Positions 41,489 through 50,879 of a stretch of DNA of 64,000 nt are shown one piece after another (position 1 is the first letter of the stretch; each line of letters begins with the position of its first letter). The stretch spans positions 18,963 to 82,962 of the forward strand of contig CACOXX010000002.1 in NCBI GenBank assembly GCA_902631265.1, read 5' to 3'. The notes under the pieces were generated by a model. It did no database searches, was not told the DNA's origin, and saw nothing but the letters and a program-made list of their open reading frames with translations. The translations under genes were made by a program, and so were the position numbers. Source of the DNA: an uncultured Pelagibacteraceae bacterium. Its GTDB lineage: Bacteria; Pseudomonadota; Alphaproteobacteria; Pelagibacterales; Pelagibacteraceae.

Positions 41489-42809
41489 TTGGTTTACCCA
41501 TTAATTTGTCAGGTAACCAAGTTACTATTTCTGGGAAAATACACAATATTATTATACAGATAACCATCATAACCATAAAAGGAATAGAGCCTTTTAATAT
41601 TTCAGAAAGACTCACGTCTGGAGTAATTCCTTTTATAATATATAAGTTTAATCCAACGGGTGGTGTAATCAATCCAATCTCCATATTTATCGTAAAGACG
41701 ATTGCGAACCAATAAGGATCAAAGCCAAACTGAGTAATAATTGGCAGTAATATTGCAGATGTCATAACTATAACTGCAACAGGTGGTAAAAAGAAACCAG
41801 CAATCAACAAAAATATATTAATATAGAAAAATAAGACCCATTTATTTAATCCCATCTCTACAATGGTTTGAGCAATTGATTGTGTTACATAAAGAGTAGA
41901 TAAGCTAAAAGCGAATATATAAGAACCTGCAATGATAAACATTATCATTACGCTTTCTTTCATAGATACTTTAACGATATCCCATATTTTTTTCGGTTGA
42001 TAAATTTTGTAAACAATTGCAATCATGACAAATACAAGAAATGCACCTACTCCAGATGCTTCTGAAGGAGTTGCTACTCCACCGTATAGAACATATAAAA
42101 CTCCAACCACTATTAATAAAAATGGAAGAACTCTTGGGATGACTTCTAATTTTTCTTTGAGTGTAGGGGGTGTTCTATTTCTTAAAATTTCTGCAGATTG
42201 CTTGTCAATAAAGTAAGAGTAGATGTAAGCCCATAACATAAATAATCCAGCTAGAAGTAAACCAGGTATGACACCGCATAAAAATAATCTTCCAATTGAA
42301 GTACCAGTTGCTAATCCATAAACAATTAAAACAATACTGGGCGGTATTAAAACACCTAAAGTTCCCCCTGCCGCTATACATCCTGTTGCTAATCTTGCTG
42401 AGTATCCTCTTTTTCGCATTTCTGGAATACCCATCGTTCCTATTGCTGCACATGTTGCAGGACTTGATCCACTTAAGGCTGCAAAGATAGAGCATGCTCC
42501 AATATTAGAAACAACAAGACCACCAGGCAACCTCCATAGCCATCTGTCTAAACCTGTGTACAAATCTTTACCAGCTGGTGAATTCGCAACAGCCATACCC
42601 ATTAAAATAAACATTGGTATAGACAACAAGACAAAAGAATTTAAACCTGCGTAAAATGTTTCAGCGAAAACATTTAAAATTGAAAAACCTTCAGCGATAA
42701 CTAAAAAGACAACTGAAATAAAGCATAAGCCAAAAGCTATTGGTATCCCTGAAAATAACATTACAACAGTTACTATTCCAACTACTAAACCTAATAATAA
42801 AGGATCCAT
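41478..42809 (-). CDS. dctM: TRAP transporter large permease (DctM)
   Basis: 444-codon polytopic protein; SPAGKDLYTGLDRWLWRLPGGLVVSNI, AAGGTLGVLIPPSIVLIVYG. Confidence 0.93.
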   Translation of the reverse strand: MDPLLLGLVVGIVTVVMLFSGIPIAFGLCFISVVFLVIAEGFSILNVFAETFYAGLNSFVLLSIPMFILMGMAVANSPAGKDLYTGLDRWLWRLPGGLVVSNIGACSIFAALSGSSPATCAAIGTMGIPEMRKRGYSARLATGCIAAGGTLGVLIPPSIVLIVYGLATGTSIGRLFLCGVIPGLLLAGLFMLWAYIYSYFIDKQSAEILRNRTPPTLKEKLEVIPRVLPFLLIVVGVLYVLYGGVATPSEASGVGAFLVFVMIAIVYKIYQPKKIWDIVKVSMKESVMIMFIIAGSYIFAFSLSTLYVTQSIAQTIVEMGLNKWVLFFYINIFLLIAGFFLPPVAVIVMTSAILLPIITQFGFDPYWFAIVFTINMEIGLITPPVGLNLYIIKGITPDVSLSEILKGSIPFMVMMVICIIILCIFPEIVTWLPDKLMGKPIGF

Positions 42810-43306
42810 TACTCAAACTCCTTTAATTTTCTTATGTGCAAGATCAATTCAGATATATATGACAATGTCATAAGAATTGCGCCGATAAGCATTGATGAAT
42901 AGGGTATCCAGAGTGGAGGACCCCATACTGTTCCTGTATTGTAATTCTTTATAAATGCTTCGTAAGTAATTTCATAACTTACGTAAAATAAAATTAGAAA
43001 AAAAATTAAACAAAGACTGTCAGTAAAAATTTTAAGTTTAGTGACATTCTTTTCACTTAAAAAAGTATATAGATACTCCATATTAACGTGACCTTTTTCA
43101 CTTAAAACATATGCCGCGCCTATAAATGTAGAAGCAACCAATAACATTGTGACAAGCTCTGTTTGCCAGGTGATTGCGTTCTTAAATAAATATCTCTCGA
43201 AGACTAATTCTGTAATGATAACGATAGAAAGAAAAAGACAGCCAGCTGCAAAAATTCCGCAAGCTTTAGCTAGCCAGTTTGTTAATTTAATAAATTTATC
43301 AGTCAT
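42809..43306 (-). CDS. dctQ: TRAP transporter small permease (DctQ)
   Basis: Four-TM protein between dctP and dctM; TWQTELVTMLLVASTFIGAAYVLSEKGHVNMEYL. Confidence 0.9.
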   Translation of the reverse strand: MTDKFIKLTNWLAKACGIFAAGCLFLSIVIITELVFERYLFKNAITWQTELVTMLLVASTFIGAAYVLSEKGHVNMEYLYTFLSEKNVTKLKIFTDSLCLIFFLILFYVSYEITYEAFIKNYNTGTVWGPPLWIPYSSMLIGAILMTLSYISELILHIRKLKEFE

Positions 43307-43307
43307 G

Positions 43308-43338
43308 AAAAATACCCCTGCCGATATAGCAGGGGTAT
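43308..43338 (-). terminator. intercistronic terminator/attenuator-like hairpin between dctP and dctQ
   Basis: Perfect 10-bp stem ATACCCCTGC / GCAGGGGTAT (43312-43321 / 43329-43338), 7-nt loop, U-tract immediately 3' on the minus strand. Confidence 0.75.
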
Positions 43339-43351
43339 AATTTTAATTTAA

Positions 43352-44362
43352 TTATTTTACAGCAAGAGCCATATCGATCAATTTTTGACCGTTAGGCACT
43401 TTTTCTGCAAAGTTTTTGTATGAAGATTTTTTAGCAATAGCTAACCAAGCATCAAAGTCTGATTTCGACATGTAAGACAACTTCACACCAGCTTTTTTGT
43501 AAGCTTTTTCCATTGTCGTATCTAAACCAGCAGCTTCTTTAGTCATATACTTCTCTGCTTTTTTTCCAGCTTTCATTAAAGCTTTTTGTTGTTTGCTATC
43601 TAAAGCATCAAAAGATTTTTTTGACATCAAAATTGGCTCATACATAAACCATAGACCAAAATCTCCTGGAGGTGTTGCACATTTTACTTGCTCATAGATT
43701 CTGTATGAAACAAAACTTCCTGAACTAGTATTAGCACCATCTAATACACCTGTTTGCAAACCATTATAGATTTCAGAAGATGGCATTGATTGAATACCTG
43801 CTCCCGCTGCTTCTAACATTTGGTTAAATGCTTTACCTGCAGCTCTAAACGTTTGACCTTTTACAGATGCTGGATTTGAAATACAATTTTTCTTTGAAAC
43901 AAATCCACCTGCAAGCCAAGCATCAGACAAAACAACTACTCCAGCATCATTGATGATTTTTTTAATTTCTGTCATCATTGGAGACGCATTAACTCTTAAT
44001 GCATGTTTATGGTTTTTAACCATTCCTGGCATTAAAGTAATGTCAAACTCTGGATGGAACTTAGCAGCATATGCTAATGGGAAAGCTGAAATATCCAGCT
44101 GACCTGTTGTCATCGGTTTCCATTGCTCTTTTGGTTTGTAAAGTGATTTTGCAGGGTAAATTCTTATATCTACTCCTACATTAGCTTTTTTCATTTCATC
44201 AGCAATAATTTGAACCATTTCGTGTCTTACATCGAAAGACCCGTCAGCTCTTGGCGTACCTGGCCATTGGTGACTAGCTTTTAAAGTTACTGCAAAAGCT
44301 GATCCAATAGTTGTAGTTACGAAAACTAATGAAAGAAAATATAAAGATATTTTTTTTAACAT
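43352..44362 (-). CDS. dctP: TRAP transporter substrate-binding protein (DctP)
   Basis: Signal peptide; RIYPAKSLYKPKEQWKPMTTGQLDIS, GVLDGANTS. Confidence 0.92.
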   Translation of the reverse strand: MLKKISLYFLSLVFVTTTIGSAFAVTLKASHQWPGTPRADGSFDVRHEMVQIIADEMKKANVGVDIRIYPAKSLYKPKEQWKPMTTGQLDISAFPLAYAAKFHPEFDITLMPGMVKNHKHALRVNASPMMTEIKKIINDAGVVVLSDAWLAGGFVSKKNCISNPASVKGQTFRAAGKAFNQMLEAAGAGIQSMPSSEIYNGLQTGVLDGANTSSGSFVSYRIYEQVKCATPPGDFGLWFMYEPILMSKKSFDALDSKQQKALMKAGKKAEKYMTKEAAGLDTTMEKAYKKAGVKLSYMSKSDFDAWLAIAKKSSYKNFAEKVPNGQKLIDMALAVK

Positions 44363-44453
44363 TATTATTCCTCTCTATTATTATTTTATTGATGTATTAA
44401 ATGTAACTTCTTGATAAGAGTCAATATGCTTTAAAATACAATTGACGCTAATT

Positions 44454-45599
44454 ATGAATGGACCCTTAAAAGATATATTAGTTTTAGACCTAACTCGAGT
44501 TCTGGTTGGTCCTTATTGCACAATGATATTATCAGATTTGGGTGCAAGAGTAATTAAAGTTGAAGCACCTGAAATTGGAGATGACTCTAGAAAATTTGGA
44601 CCTTTCATTGATGACCAGTCTGCATACTTTATGTCCCTTAATAGAGGAAAAGAAAGTATAGCTCTAAATTTAAAAAATTCAGAAGATAAAAAAATATTTG
44701 AACAAATACTTAAAAAAGCAGATGTGTTAGTTGAAAATTTTAAACCTGGAACATTAGAAAAATGGGGATTTGGTTGGAAAGATTTATGTAAGAAATATCC
44801 AAAATTAATTTATGCTTCTGCATCTGGTTTTGGTCAGACAGGTCCATTAAGAGAATTACCTGCATACGATATGGTTGTTCAAGGAATGGGTGGACTAATG
44901 AGTGTAACTGGTCAACCAAATTCTGAACCTACAAGAGTCGGAACATCAATTGGTGATATCACTGCTGGTTTGTTTACAGCGATAGGTGTTAATGCAGCAC
45001 TATATGACAGGAAGAAAACAGGTAAAGGAACTTACATAGATGTTTCGATGCTTGACTGCCAAATTGCAATTTTGGAAAATGCAATTGCAAGATACTTGGC
45101 AAAGAATGAAATACCTAAACCAATGGGATCACGTCATCCATCAATAGCGCCTTTTGAAGCTTTTAAAACAAAAGATAGTCACATCATTATAGCGGCGGGT
45201 AACGACAAGCTTTTTGAAAAACTTTGCCAAGTTTTAAATATCAACAATATTTTAAAAGATGAAAAATTTAAAACAAATTCATCTAGAGCTCAAAATATGG
45301 ATGAACTAAAGAAGATTTTAGAAAAAGAACTTTTAACTAAAAATACAAGCGATTGGGTTTCATTGATGGAAAAAGAAAAAATTCCTTGTGGTCCAATCTT
45401 TAATATTAAACAAGCTGTTGAAAATCCTCAAATTAAATCAAGAAACATGATTGTGAATTCATATCATAAGAAAATTGGTGAATTTAAAACTGCTGGTAAT
45501 CCAATAAAAATGTCTAACTATAAAGATGAAGAAAAAAGAGGTGATATTCCAGATTTAGATGAACATAGAGAAAAAATTATTAAAGAATTTTGTAATTAA
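44454..45599 (+). CDS. CaiB/BaiF family CoA transferase
   Basis: GPLKDILVLDLTRVLVGPYCTMILSDLGARVIKVEAPEIGDDSR, DVLVENFKPG; ATG at 44454 preferred over the supplied TTG at 44442. Confidence 0.92.
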   Translation: MNGPLKDILVLDLTRVLVGPYCTMILSDLGARVIKVEAPEIGDDSRKFGPFIDDQSAYFMSLNRGKESIALNLKNSEDKKIFEQILKKADVLVENFKPGTLEKWGFGWKDLCKKYPKLIYASASGFGQTGPLRELPAYDMVVQGMGGLMSVTGQPNSEPTRVGTSIGDITAGLFTAIGVNAALYDRKKTGKGTYIDVSMLDCQIAILENAIARYLAKNEIPKPMGSRHPSIAPFEAFKTKDSHIIIAAGNDKLFEKLCQVLNINNILKDEKFKTNSSRAQNMDELKKILEKELLTKNTSDWVSLMEKEKIPCGPIFNIKQAVENPQIKSRNMIVNSYHKKIGEFKTAGNPIKMSNYKDEEKRGDIPDLDEHREKIIKEFCN

Positions 45600-46221
45600 T
45601 TTTTTCTATCTCTCGAGACATTTTAAGTAATACTTTTTTTTTATTTAACTTGTCCGTTCTTATCAAAATGGCATCTCTCATTTTTTTTAATGGTGAATGT
45701 TTTCTTTTTTTATCAAGTTTAGTTCTGATACTTAAACTTTTTTTAACCTCTTTAAGTGGAACTTTTTTCTTAAGATCTTTCCATCTTCTAATAGAAGCTT
45801 CATTTAAATTACAAGTAAAATAAAAAGCCAAGTCGTAACGGGGATTTTTTTTAAGGATAGTGCTAGCTATGTCTCTACCCTCAACACATATTCTTTTATT
45901 TTTTTGAATAATCTTTTTTTGAAATTTTTTCATTATTTCCCTTACGTCTTTATTTTTGGCCAAATAACCAACATGATTACTAATTTCCTGTGAGTGAAGA
46001 GATTGCTTTTTTATTTTATTGTAAGAGATGTTTTTAAATTTCTTCTTTAAAAAAGGAACTACTTTTTTAGGCTTATGCTTAATGATAATTTTACTTGCAT
46101 ATCTGTATAATAGTCCAGAATTTATAAGAAAAAGTTTATATTTTTTTGAAACTAATTTTGCACCTGTGCTTTTACCGCTAGCAGCTTCTCCGTCACATGC
46201 AATTCTTAAAGACTTATTCAT
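45580..46221 (-). CDS. cmk: cytidylate kinase
   Basis: IACDGEAASGKSTGAKLVSKKY, CVEGRDIAST. Confidence 0.87.
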   Translation of the reverse strand: MNKSLRIACDGEAASGKSTGAKLVSKKYKLFLINSGLLYRYASKIIIKHKPKKVVPFLKKKFKNISYNKIKKQSLHSQEISNHVGYLAKNKDVREIMKKFQKKIIQKNKRICVEGRDIASTILKKNPRYDLAFYFTCNLNEASIRRWKDLKKKVPLKEVKKSLSIRTKLDKKRKHSPLKKMRDAILIRTDKLNKKKVLLKMSREIEKINYKIL

Positions 46222-46268
46222 TAAAACTATGTTTAATTAAATAACTTATTTTGATTATGATTGAAATA

Positions 46269-46796
46269 TTATTGTTCTGAATTTTCTGAGTTATCAGCGT
46301 CCTGCTGATCGTTTTCAGCTATTTCATCAAGAGAAACTTCGTTACTTTCCTCTACTCCGCCCTCTTCAGTTGGAGCATCATTTGATTGAGGTGCATCAGC
46401 ATTTTGTAGTTCTGCTAAATCTTCTTTTGAAACTTGAATTTTTTCAGGAACTTTTCTTGCTCTTTTAGAAGGTAAAATAGGCGTTCCACTTTTTGAGATT
46501 TCGCCTTTGTATAAGTTTTCAAAATCATCTCCTATATCTTCGTCTTCTTCGCTTAAGTCATCAACTTGCTCAATATGTTTTCTAAGTTTGTAAACAGCAC
46601 TATCTGTTAACTCACTTGTTTTAACATTTTCATTTGCAATTTCTCTAAGTGCAATAACAGTATTTTTATCGTTATCTCTCTCTACACTTGGTTCAATTCC
46701 AGAATTTAATTGAGTAGCTCTTTCCTTTGCGACTAAAACTAATTCATAAGGGCTGTCTACTTTATCTATACAATCTTCTACAGTTACTCTAGCCAT
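46269..46796 (-). CDS. rpoZ: RNA polymerase omega subunit with extended acidic C-terminus
   Basis: [33 protein letters not shown]...[14 protein letters not shown]. Confidence 0.93.
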   Translation of the reverse strand: MARVTVEDCIDKVDSPYELVLVAKERATQLNSGIEPSVERDNDKNTVIALREIANENVKTSELTDSAVYKLRKHIEQVDDLSEEDEDIGDDFENLYKGEISKSGTPILPSKRARKVPEKIQVSKEDLAELQNADAPQSNDAPTEEGGVEESNEVSLDEIAENDQQDADNSENSEQ

Positions 46797-46838
46797 GCGG
46801 AGTATTTATACTCTGAGGTCTATAAAATCAAGGTGTTT

Positions 46839-48041
46839 TTATAAAATCGTAGGATTGAGTTTGTTTTTAATTAAAAACAGTAAAATTAATGAAATTAAAA
46901 TATAGCCTCCAGAAATCATAGATATTTGCTCTATAGAAAAGTCAAAGTCTATCATTAGTCCAAAAAAAGCAGTTCCAAACGCAGTTGAAAATACCATTAA
47001 TGCAGTAGTTAGTGCTTTGATAGATCCTATAAACTTAACACCATATAATTCAGCCCACGTTGATGATCCTAAAACGTTAGCAAAACCATTTGATACACCG
47101 ATAAGGCCTAAAAAAAAGAATGAGGAAACTGGTGATTGAAAGTAAATTAAAATCAATAAAGAAATCAAAAAAGGGATATTCATATATATAAGTAGTTTTC
47201 TACTTGTAAATTTATCAATTAAATACCCTGCTACGAATAAAGTTAATACTGATGCAATTGAATAAACCATAAATGATTGAGCGATAGTATATTCACCCCA
47301 GTTTTTTGCAGACAAAATAAATGATTGATAGACAAATATTCCTGTTGCTATCCAGGGCATCGCTAGCATATTTAAAGCAATAATAATAAATCTATAATCT
47401 TTAATAACCTCAGATCTTTTCCATTGTTTTATATTTTCTTTAATAACTTCATTACCATCTTCCCTCGATGAAAGTTTAACCTCTTTCACTAAAAAGTAAG
47501 ATACCATAGGGAGAAATAAAATTATGGCAACTGAAATAATGATCCATATACTTCTCCAATCCATTATTGTAAGAGCATAAATTATTGTAACTGGCATTAA
47601 AAATTCTGCAGTAGATAAACCAAACCACCCAGTACTTAGTGCTTTACCCCGAGTGTTAGTAAAGTATCTAGATATTGTAGTAGAGGCAGTGTGAGACATC
47701 ATTCCTTGGCCAGAAAATCTCATTAACAATATTGCAACAAAAAGAAATGTAATTGAATTAATTTTTGAGAAAGTAAATGTTGAAATTGCAAGTAATGATA
47801 TAACAAAAAAAGAAAATTTTAAGACATTAAAGTCATCAATTTTTTTTCCAACCCAAATTAAAATTATACTACTTAATAAAGTTGCTGATGCATAGATTGA
47901 GCCAAATTGTCCATGAGTAATATTTAAATCATTTCTTATACTTTCATTGAACAATCCTAAAAAAAAACTCTGTCCAAAGCTTGAAAAAAATGTAAATATA
48001 AATCCAAATATAATTACTTTAATACTTAAATTTTTTAACAT
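46839..48041 (-). CDS. MFS transporter
   Basis: About 12 hydrophobic segments; GQSFFLGLFNESIRNDLNITHGQFGSIYA. Confidence 0.85.
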   Translation of the reverse strand: MLKNLSIKVIIFGFIFTFFSSFGQSFFLGLFNESIRNDLNITHGQFGSIYASATLLSSIILIWVGKKIDDFNVLKFSFFVISLLAISTFTFSKINSITFLFVAILLMRFSGQGMMSHTASTTISRYFTNTRGKALSTGWFGLSTAEFLMPVTIIYALTIMDWRSIWIIISVAIILFLPMVSYFLVKEVKLSSREDGNEVIKENIKQWKRSEVIKDYRFIIIALNMLAMPWIATGIFVYQSFILSAKNWGEYTIAQSFMVYSIASVLTLFVAGYLIDKFTSRKLLIYMNIPFLISLLILIYFQSPVSSFFFLGLIGVSNGFANVLGSSTWAELYGVKFIGSIKALTTALMVFSTAFGTAFFGLMIDFDFSIEQISMISGGYILISLILLFLIKNKLNPTIL

Positions 48042-48047
48042 TAAATT

Positions 48048-48917
48048 ATGTCTTGTAACGTTGCTTTCATTGGTCTTGGTGTAATGGGATATCCCATGGC
48101 TGGTTATATATCAAAAGGTGGGCACAATGTAACTGTTTATAATAGAACAGGAGCTAAAGCTGATAAATGGATAGAAGAATTCAAAGGAAAAAAAGCTGAC
48201 ACACCTAAAGATGCTGCAAAAGATGCTGATTATGTTTTTACATGTGTAGGAAACGATAACGATTTGAGAGAAGTTACATTTGGAGAAAATGGAATATTTA
48301 AATCAATTAAAAAAGGAGCAGTATATATTGATAACACAACTGCTTCAGCAACAATAGCAAGAGAAATTTATTCTCACGCAAAAAAAAATGGTTTTGGTTT
48401 TTTAGATGCTCCCGTATCTGGTGGTCAAGCAGGTGCTGAGAACGGTGCTTTAACTGTAATGGTTGGTGGAGATCAAGAGGACTTTGATAAAGCATTAGAT
48501 AAAATTGATTGCTACAGTAAAAAAGTAAAGTTGTTAGGTAAATCTGGTTCAGGTCAATTGGCAAAGATGGTGAATCAAATTTGTATTGCAGGGTTAGTGC
48601 AAGGATTATCAGAAGCAATTAACTTTGGTCAAAAAGCAGGATTAAACATGGAAGATGTTATCGAGGTTATTTCAAAAGGTGCTGCTCAGTCTTGGCAAAT
48701 GGAGAACCGTTATAAAACTATGTTAGAAGATAAATTCGATTTTGGATTTGCTGTAGATTGGATGAGAAAAGATTTAAAGATTGCAATGGAAGAAGCAAAG
48801 AATAATGGATCGCTATTACCAATCACAGAAATAATTGATAAGTATTATGCTGAAGTTCAAGACATGGGTGGTAAGAGATGGGATACTTCAAGCTTAATAA
48901 AAAGATTTAGAAAGTAA
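48048..48917 (+). CDS. 3-hydroxyisobutyrate dehydrogenase-family NAD-binding protein
   Basis: FIGLGVMGYPMAGYISKGGHNVTVYNRT, DAPVSGGQAGAENGALTVMVGG. Confidence 0.92.
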   Translation: MSCNVAFIGLGVMGYPMAGYISKGGHNVTVYNRTGAKADKWIEEFKGKKADTPKDAAKDADYVFTCVGNDNDLREVTFGENGIFKSIKKGAVYIDNTTASATIAREIYSHAKKNGFGFLDAPVSGGQAGAENGALTVMVGGDQEDFDKALDKIDCYSKKVKLLGKSGSGQLAKMVNQICIAGLVQGLSEAINFGQKAGLNMEDVIEVISKGAAQSWQMENRYKTMLEDKFDFGFAVDWMRKDLKIAMEEAKNNGSLLPITEIIDKYYAEVQDMGGKRWDTSSLIKRFRK

Positions 48918-48921
48918 AAGT

Positions 48922-49521
48922 ATGCAGCCTGCGTACTATGAAGACTTTAATGAAATAAAAAAGAAAATCTGGTCAATGCTAGATGATGCAGTAACGAATA
49001 GAAGTTCTCAATTTAGAATTCCAACTTTTATATGTGGTCATAATAACGATATTGATGGGAGAATTGTTGTTTTAAGAAAAGCAGATCAACAAAATAATCT
49101 AGTTCAATTTCATAGCGATATAAGATCAGATAAAATAGAATTTCTTAAAAATAATCCCAATGCAGCACTTTTGTTTTATGATAAAGACGAAAAAATTCAG
49201 GTTCGGCTTAAAGTAAACTGTGTTATTAATCATAAAAACGACATTACAAAAATTTCTTGGGAAAAAACTCAACATATAAGCCGTAAATGTTATTTGGTTG
49301 ATAACGGTCCAGGAACAGAGTCTGATGTTCCAACATCAGGATTAAAACCCGAGTTAGATAATTTTGACTATACAAAAGAACAAAGTGAAGAAGGTTATAA
49401 AAATTTCACTGTTATTCAGTGTAAAATAAAGACTATTGAGTGGTTATATCTTGCAGCTAAAGGCCATCGAAGGGCAAAGTTTGATTTGGAAAGCAATAAA
49501 GATACTTGGTTAATACCCTAA
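48922..49521 (+). CDS. pyridoxamine 5'-phosphate oxidase-family FMN-binding protein
   Basis: GRIVVLRKADQQNNLVQFHSDIRSDKIEFLKNNPNAALLFYD. Confidence 0.83.
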   Translation: MQPAYYEDFNEIKKKIWSMLDDAVTNRSSQFRIPTFICGHNNDIDGRIVVLRKADQQNNLVQFHSDIRSDKIEFLKNNPNAALLFYDKDEKIQVRLKVNCVINHKNDITKISWEKTQHISRKCYLVDNGPGTESDVPTSGLKPELDNFDYTKEQSEEGYKNFTVIQCKIKTIEWLYLAAKGHRRAKFDLESNKDTWLIP

Positions 49522-49640
49522 AAACAAAATCTTTAAATACCGGGACTATACAAAATAACTAGGTTGCATTCAATTTATATATTTGTCTTTTTAGAAAATA
49601 AATTAATTGATTAAAAATTTTATTATGTAAAAATTTAATA

Positions 49641-49790
49641 AAGGAGGTTTAAACTATGAAATTACCACCAGATACTTAGCTGGTGAGATTAAAATCAAAT
49701 AAAACTAAAAATAAAATCCATTATATGGATTTAGCCAAAGGGCATAATTAAGGGGAGCTCTTACGGCACAACCTAAGAGCGACCCCCTTC
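49641..49790 (+). ncRNA. candidate structured RNA with embedded 7-codon mini-ORF and three hairpins
   Basis: SD-like AAGGAGG (49641-49647), ATG 49656 to TAG 49679 (MKLPPDT*); hairpins CACCAG/CTGGTG (49666-49685), AAATCCAT/ATGGATTT (49714-49732), AAGGGG-GCTCTTA/TAAGAGC-CCCCTT (49750-49789); strand assumed from the mini-ORF. Confidence 0.5.
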
Positions 49791-49794
49791 TAAA

Positions 49795-50307
49795 CTAAAA
49801 AATACTTTTAGAATATTTTTTCCAATTATCTTGATAATGTTTAGTATTTTCAAAAACTGCTTTTTTTTCGTCTTCAGTCACTTGTCTAATAATTTTTCCT
49901 GGAGATCCTACAACTAGAGAATTATCTGGTATCTCTTTATTTTCTGTAATCAAAGCTTTGGCACCTATAATACAATTTTTTCCTATCTTTGCTTTGTTAA
50001 GGATTACTGCACCTATCCCAATTAAACTATTGTCACCAACTGTGCATCCATGGAGCATCACTAAATGTCCAATAGTTACATTTTTTCCAACTTTTAAAGG
50101 ACAACCTGGATCAGTGTGTAATACACAACCATCCTGAACGTTTGAGCCCTCACCTATATGAATATTTTCAATGTCACCTCTTAAGGTTGCATTAAACCAA
50201 ACACTTGTATTTTTATCTAATGTTACATCTCCAATAATAACAGCATTAGGAGCTACCCAATTTTCGCCAGAGTTTTTTGGTTTTTTATTTTCCAAATCGT
50301 AAAACAT
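49795..50307 (-). CDS. gamma-carbonic anhydrase-like hexapeptide-repeat protein
   Basis: WVAPNAVIIGDVTLDKNTSVWFNATLRGDIENIHIGEGSNVQDGCVLHTD, GHLVMLHGCTVGDNSLIGIGA. Confidence 0.93.
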   Translation of the reverse strand: MFYDLENKKPKNSGENWVAPNAVIIGDVTLDKNTSVWFNATLRGDIENIHIGEGSNVQDGCVLHTDPGCPLKVGKNVTIGHLVMLHGCTVGDNSLIGIGAVILNKAKIGKNCIIGAKALITENKEIPDNSLVVGSPGKIIRQVTEDEKKAVFENTKHYQDNWKKYSKSIF

Positions 50308-50324
50308 AATTTATATATTCTAAC

Positions 50325-50879
50325 ATGGCACTTTTAAAAACTCCAATATGTGATTTTGGTCTGAATGCAATAGATTTTAAGCTTAAATCAATTAATGGGG
50401 AATTATTAACATTGAATGATGTCAAAGGCGATAATGGGACTTTGATAATGTTTATTTGTAATCATTGTCCTTATGTGAAAGCTATAATAAGAGAACTTGC
50501 AGATGATTGTACAAAACTTAAAGAAAATGGCATTAACTCAGTTGCGATAATGTCAAATGATACCAAAAACTATCCAGAAGACTCTTTTGAAAACATGAAA
50601 AAGTTTTCTGATAGATATAAATTTTCATTTCCATATTTAATTGATGAAACTCAAGAAATTGCAAAAAAATATGATGCAGTTTGCACTCCAGACTTTTTTG
50701 GATACAACAAAAACCTTGAGCTCAATTACAGAGGAAGAATAAGAGAACTAAATGATTTAAAGCCTGTTGGTTCAGGTGACAGTGAGTTGCTTAAATCAAT
50801 GAAGCTAATTGCTCAAACCCAACAAGGTCCGAAAGAACAATATCCTAGTATGGGATGCAGTATAAAATGGTTTAAATAA
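50325..50879 (+). CDS. thioredoxin-like (AhpC/TSA/redoxin) family protein
   Basis: TLIMFICNHCPYVKAIIREL (CxxC), FPYLIDETQEIAKKYDAVCTPDFFGY. Confidence 0.87.
   Translation: MALLKTPICDFGLNAIDFKLKSINGELLTLNDVKGDNGTLIMFICNHCPYVKAIIRELADDCTKLKENGINSVAIMSNDTKNYPEDSFENMKKFSDRYKFSFPYLIDETQEIAKKYDAVCTPDFFGYNKNLELNYRGRIRELNDLKPVGSGDSELLKSMKLIAQTQQGPKEQYPSMGCSIKWFK

Noticed and set aside
46798-46815. Short inverted repeat CGGAGTA-TTTA-TACTCTG upstream of rpoZ
   Set aside because: Short stem just before the start codon; could be chance in AT-rich DNA, no supporting context.
48307-48618. 103-aa minus-strand ORF
   Set aside because: Antisense to the 3-hydroxyisobutyrate dehydrogenase-family gene, Leu/Gln-rich artefact.
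49714-49750. Simple minus-strand terminator for the carbonic anhydrase-like gene as the full explanation of the hairpins
   Set aside because: Read on the minus strand, AAATCCAT-ATA-ATGGATTT followed by TATTTTTAG could be a weak terminator for that gene. This may explain hairpin 2 but not the SD/mini-ORF or the GC-rich third hairpin. Kept as an alternative.
49522-49794. tmRNA (two-piece) or RNase P in the large intergenic gap
   Set aside because: No tRNA-like acceptor/T-arm, no tag-peptide reading frame like AANDxxAE, and no RNase P conserved core seen.
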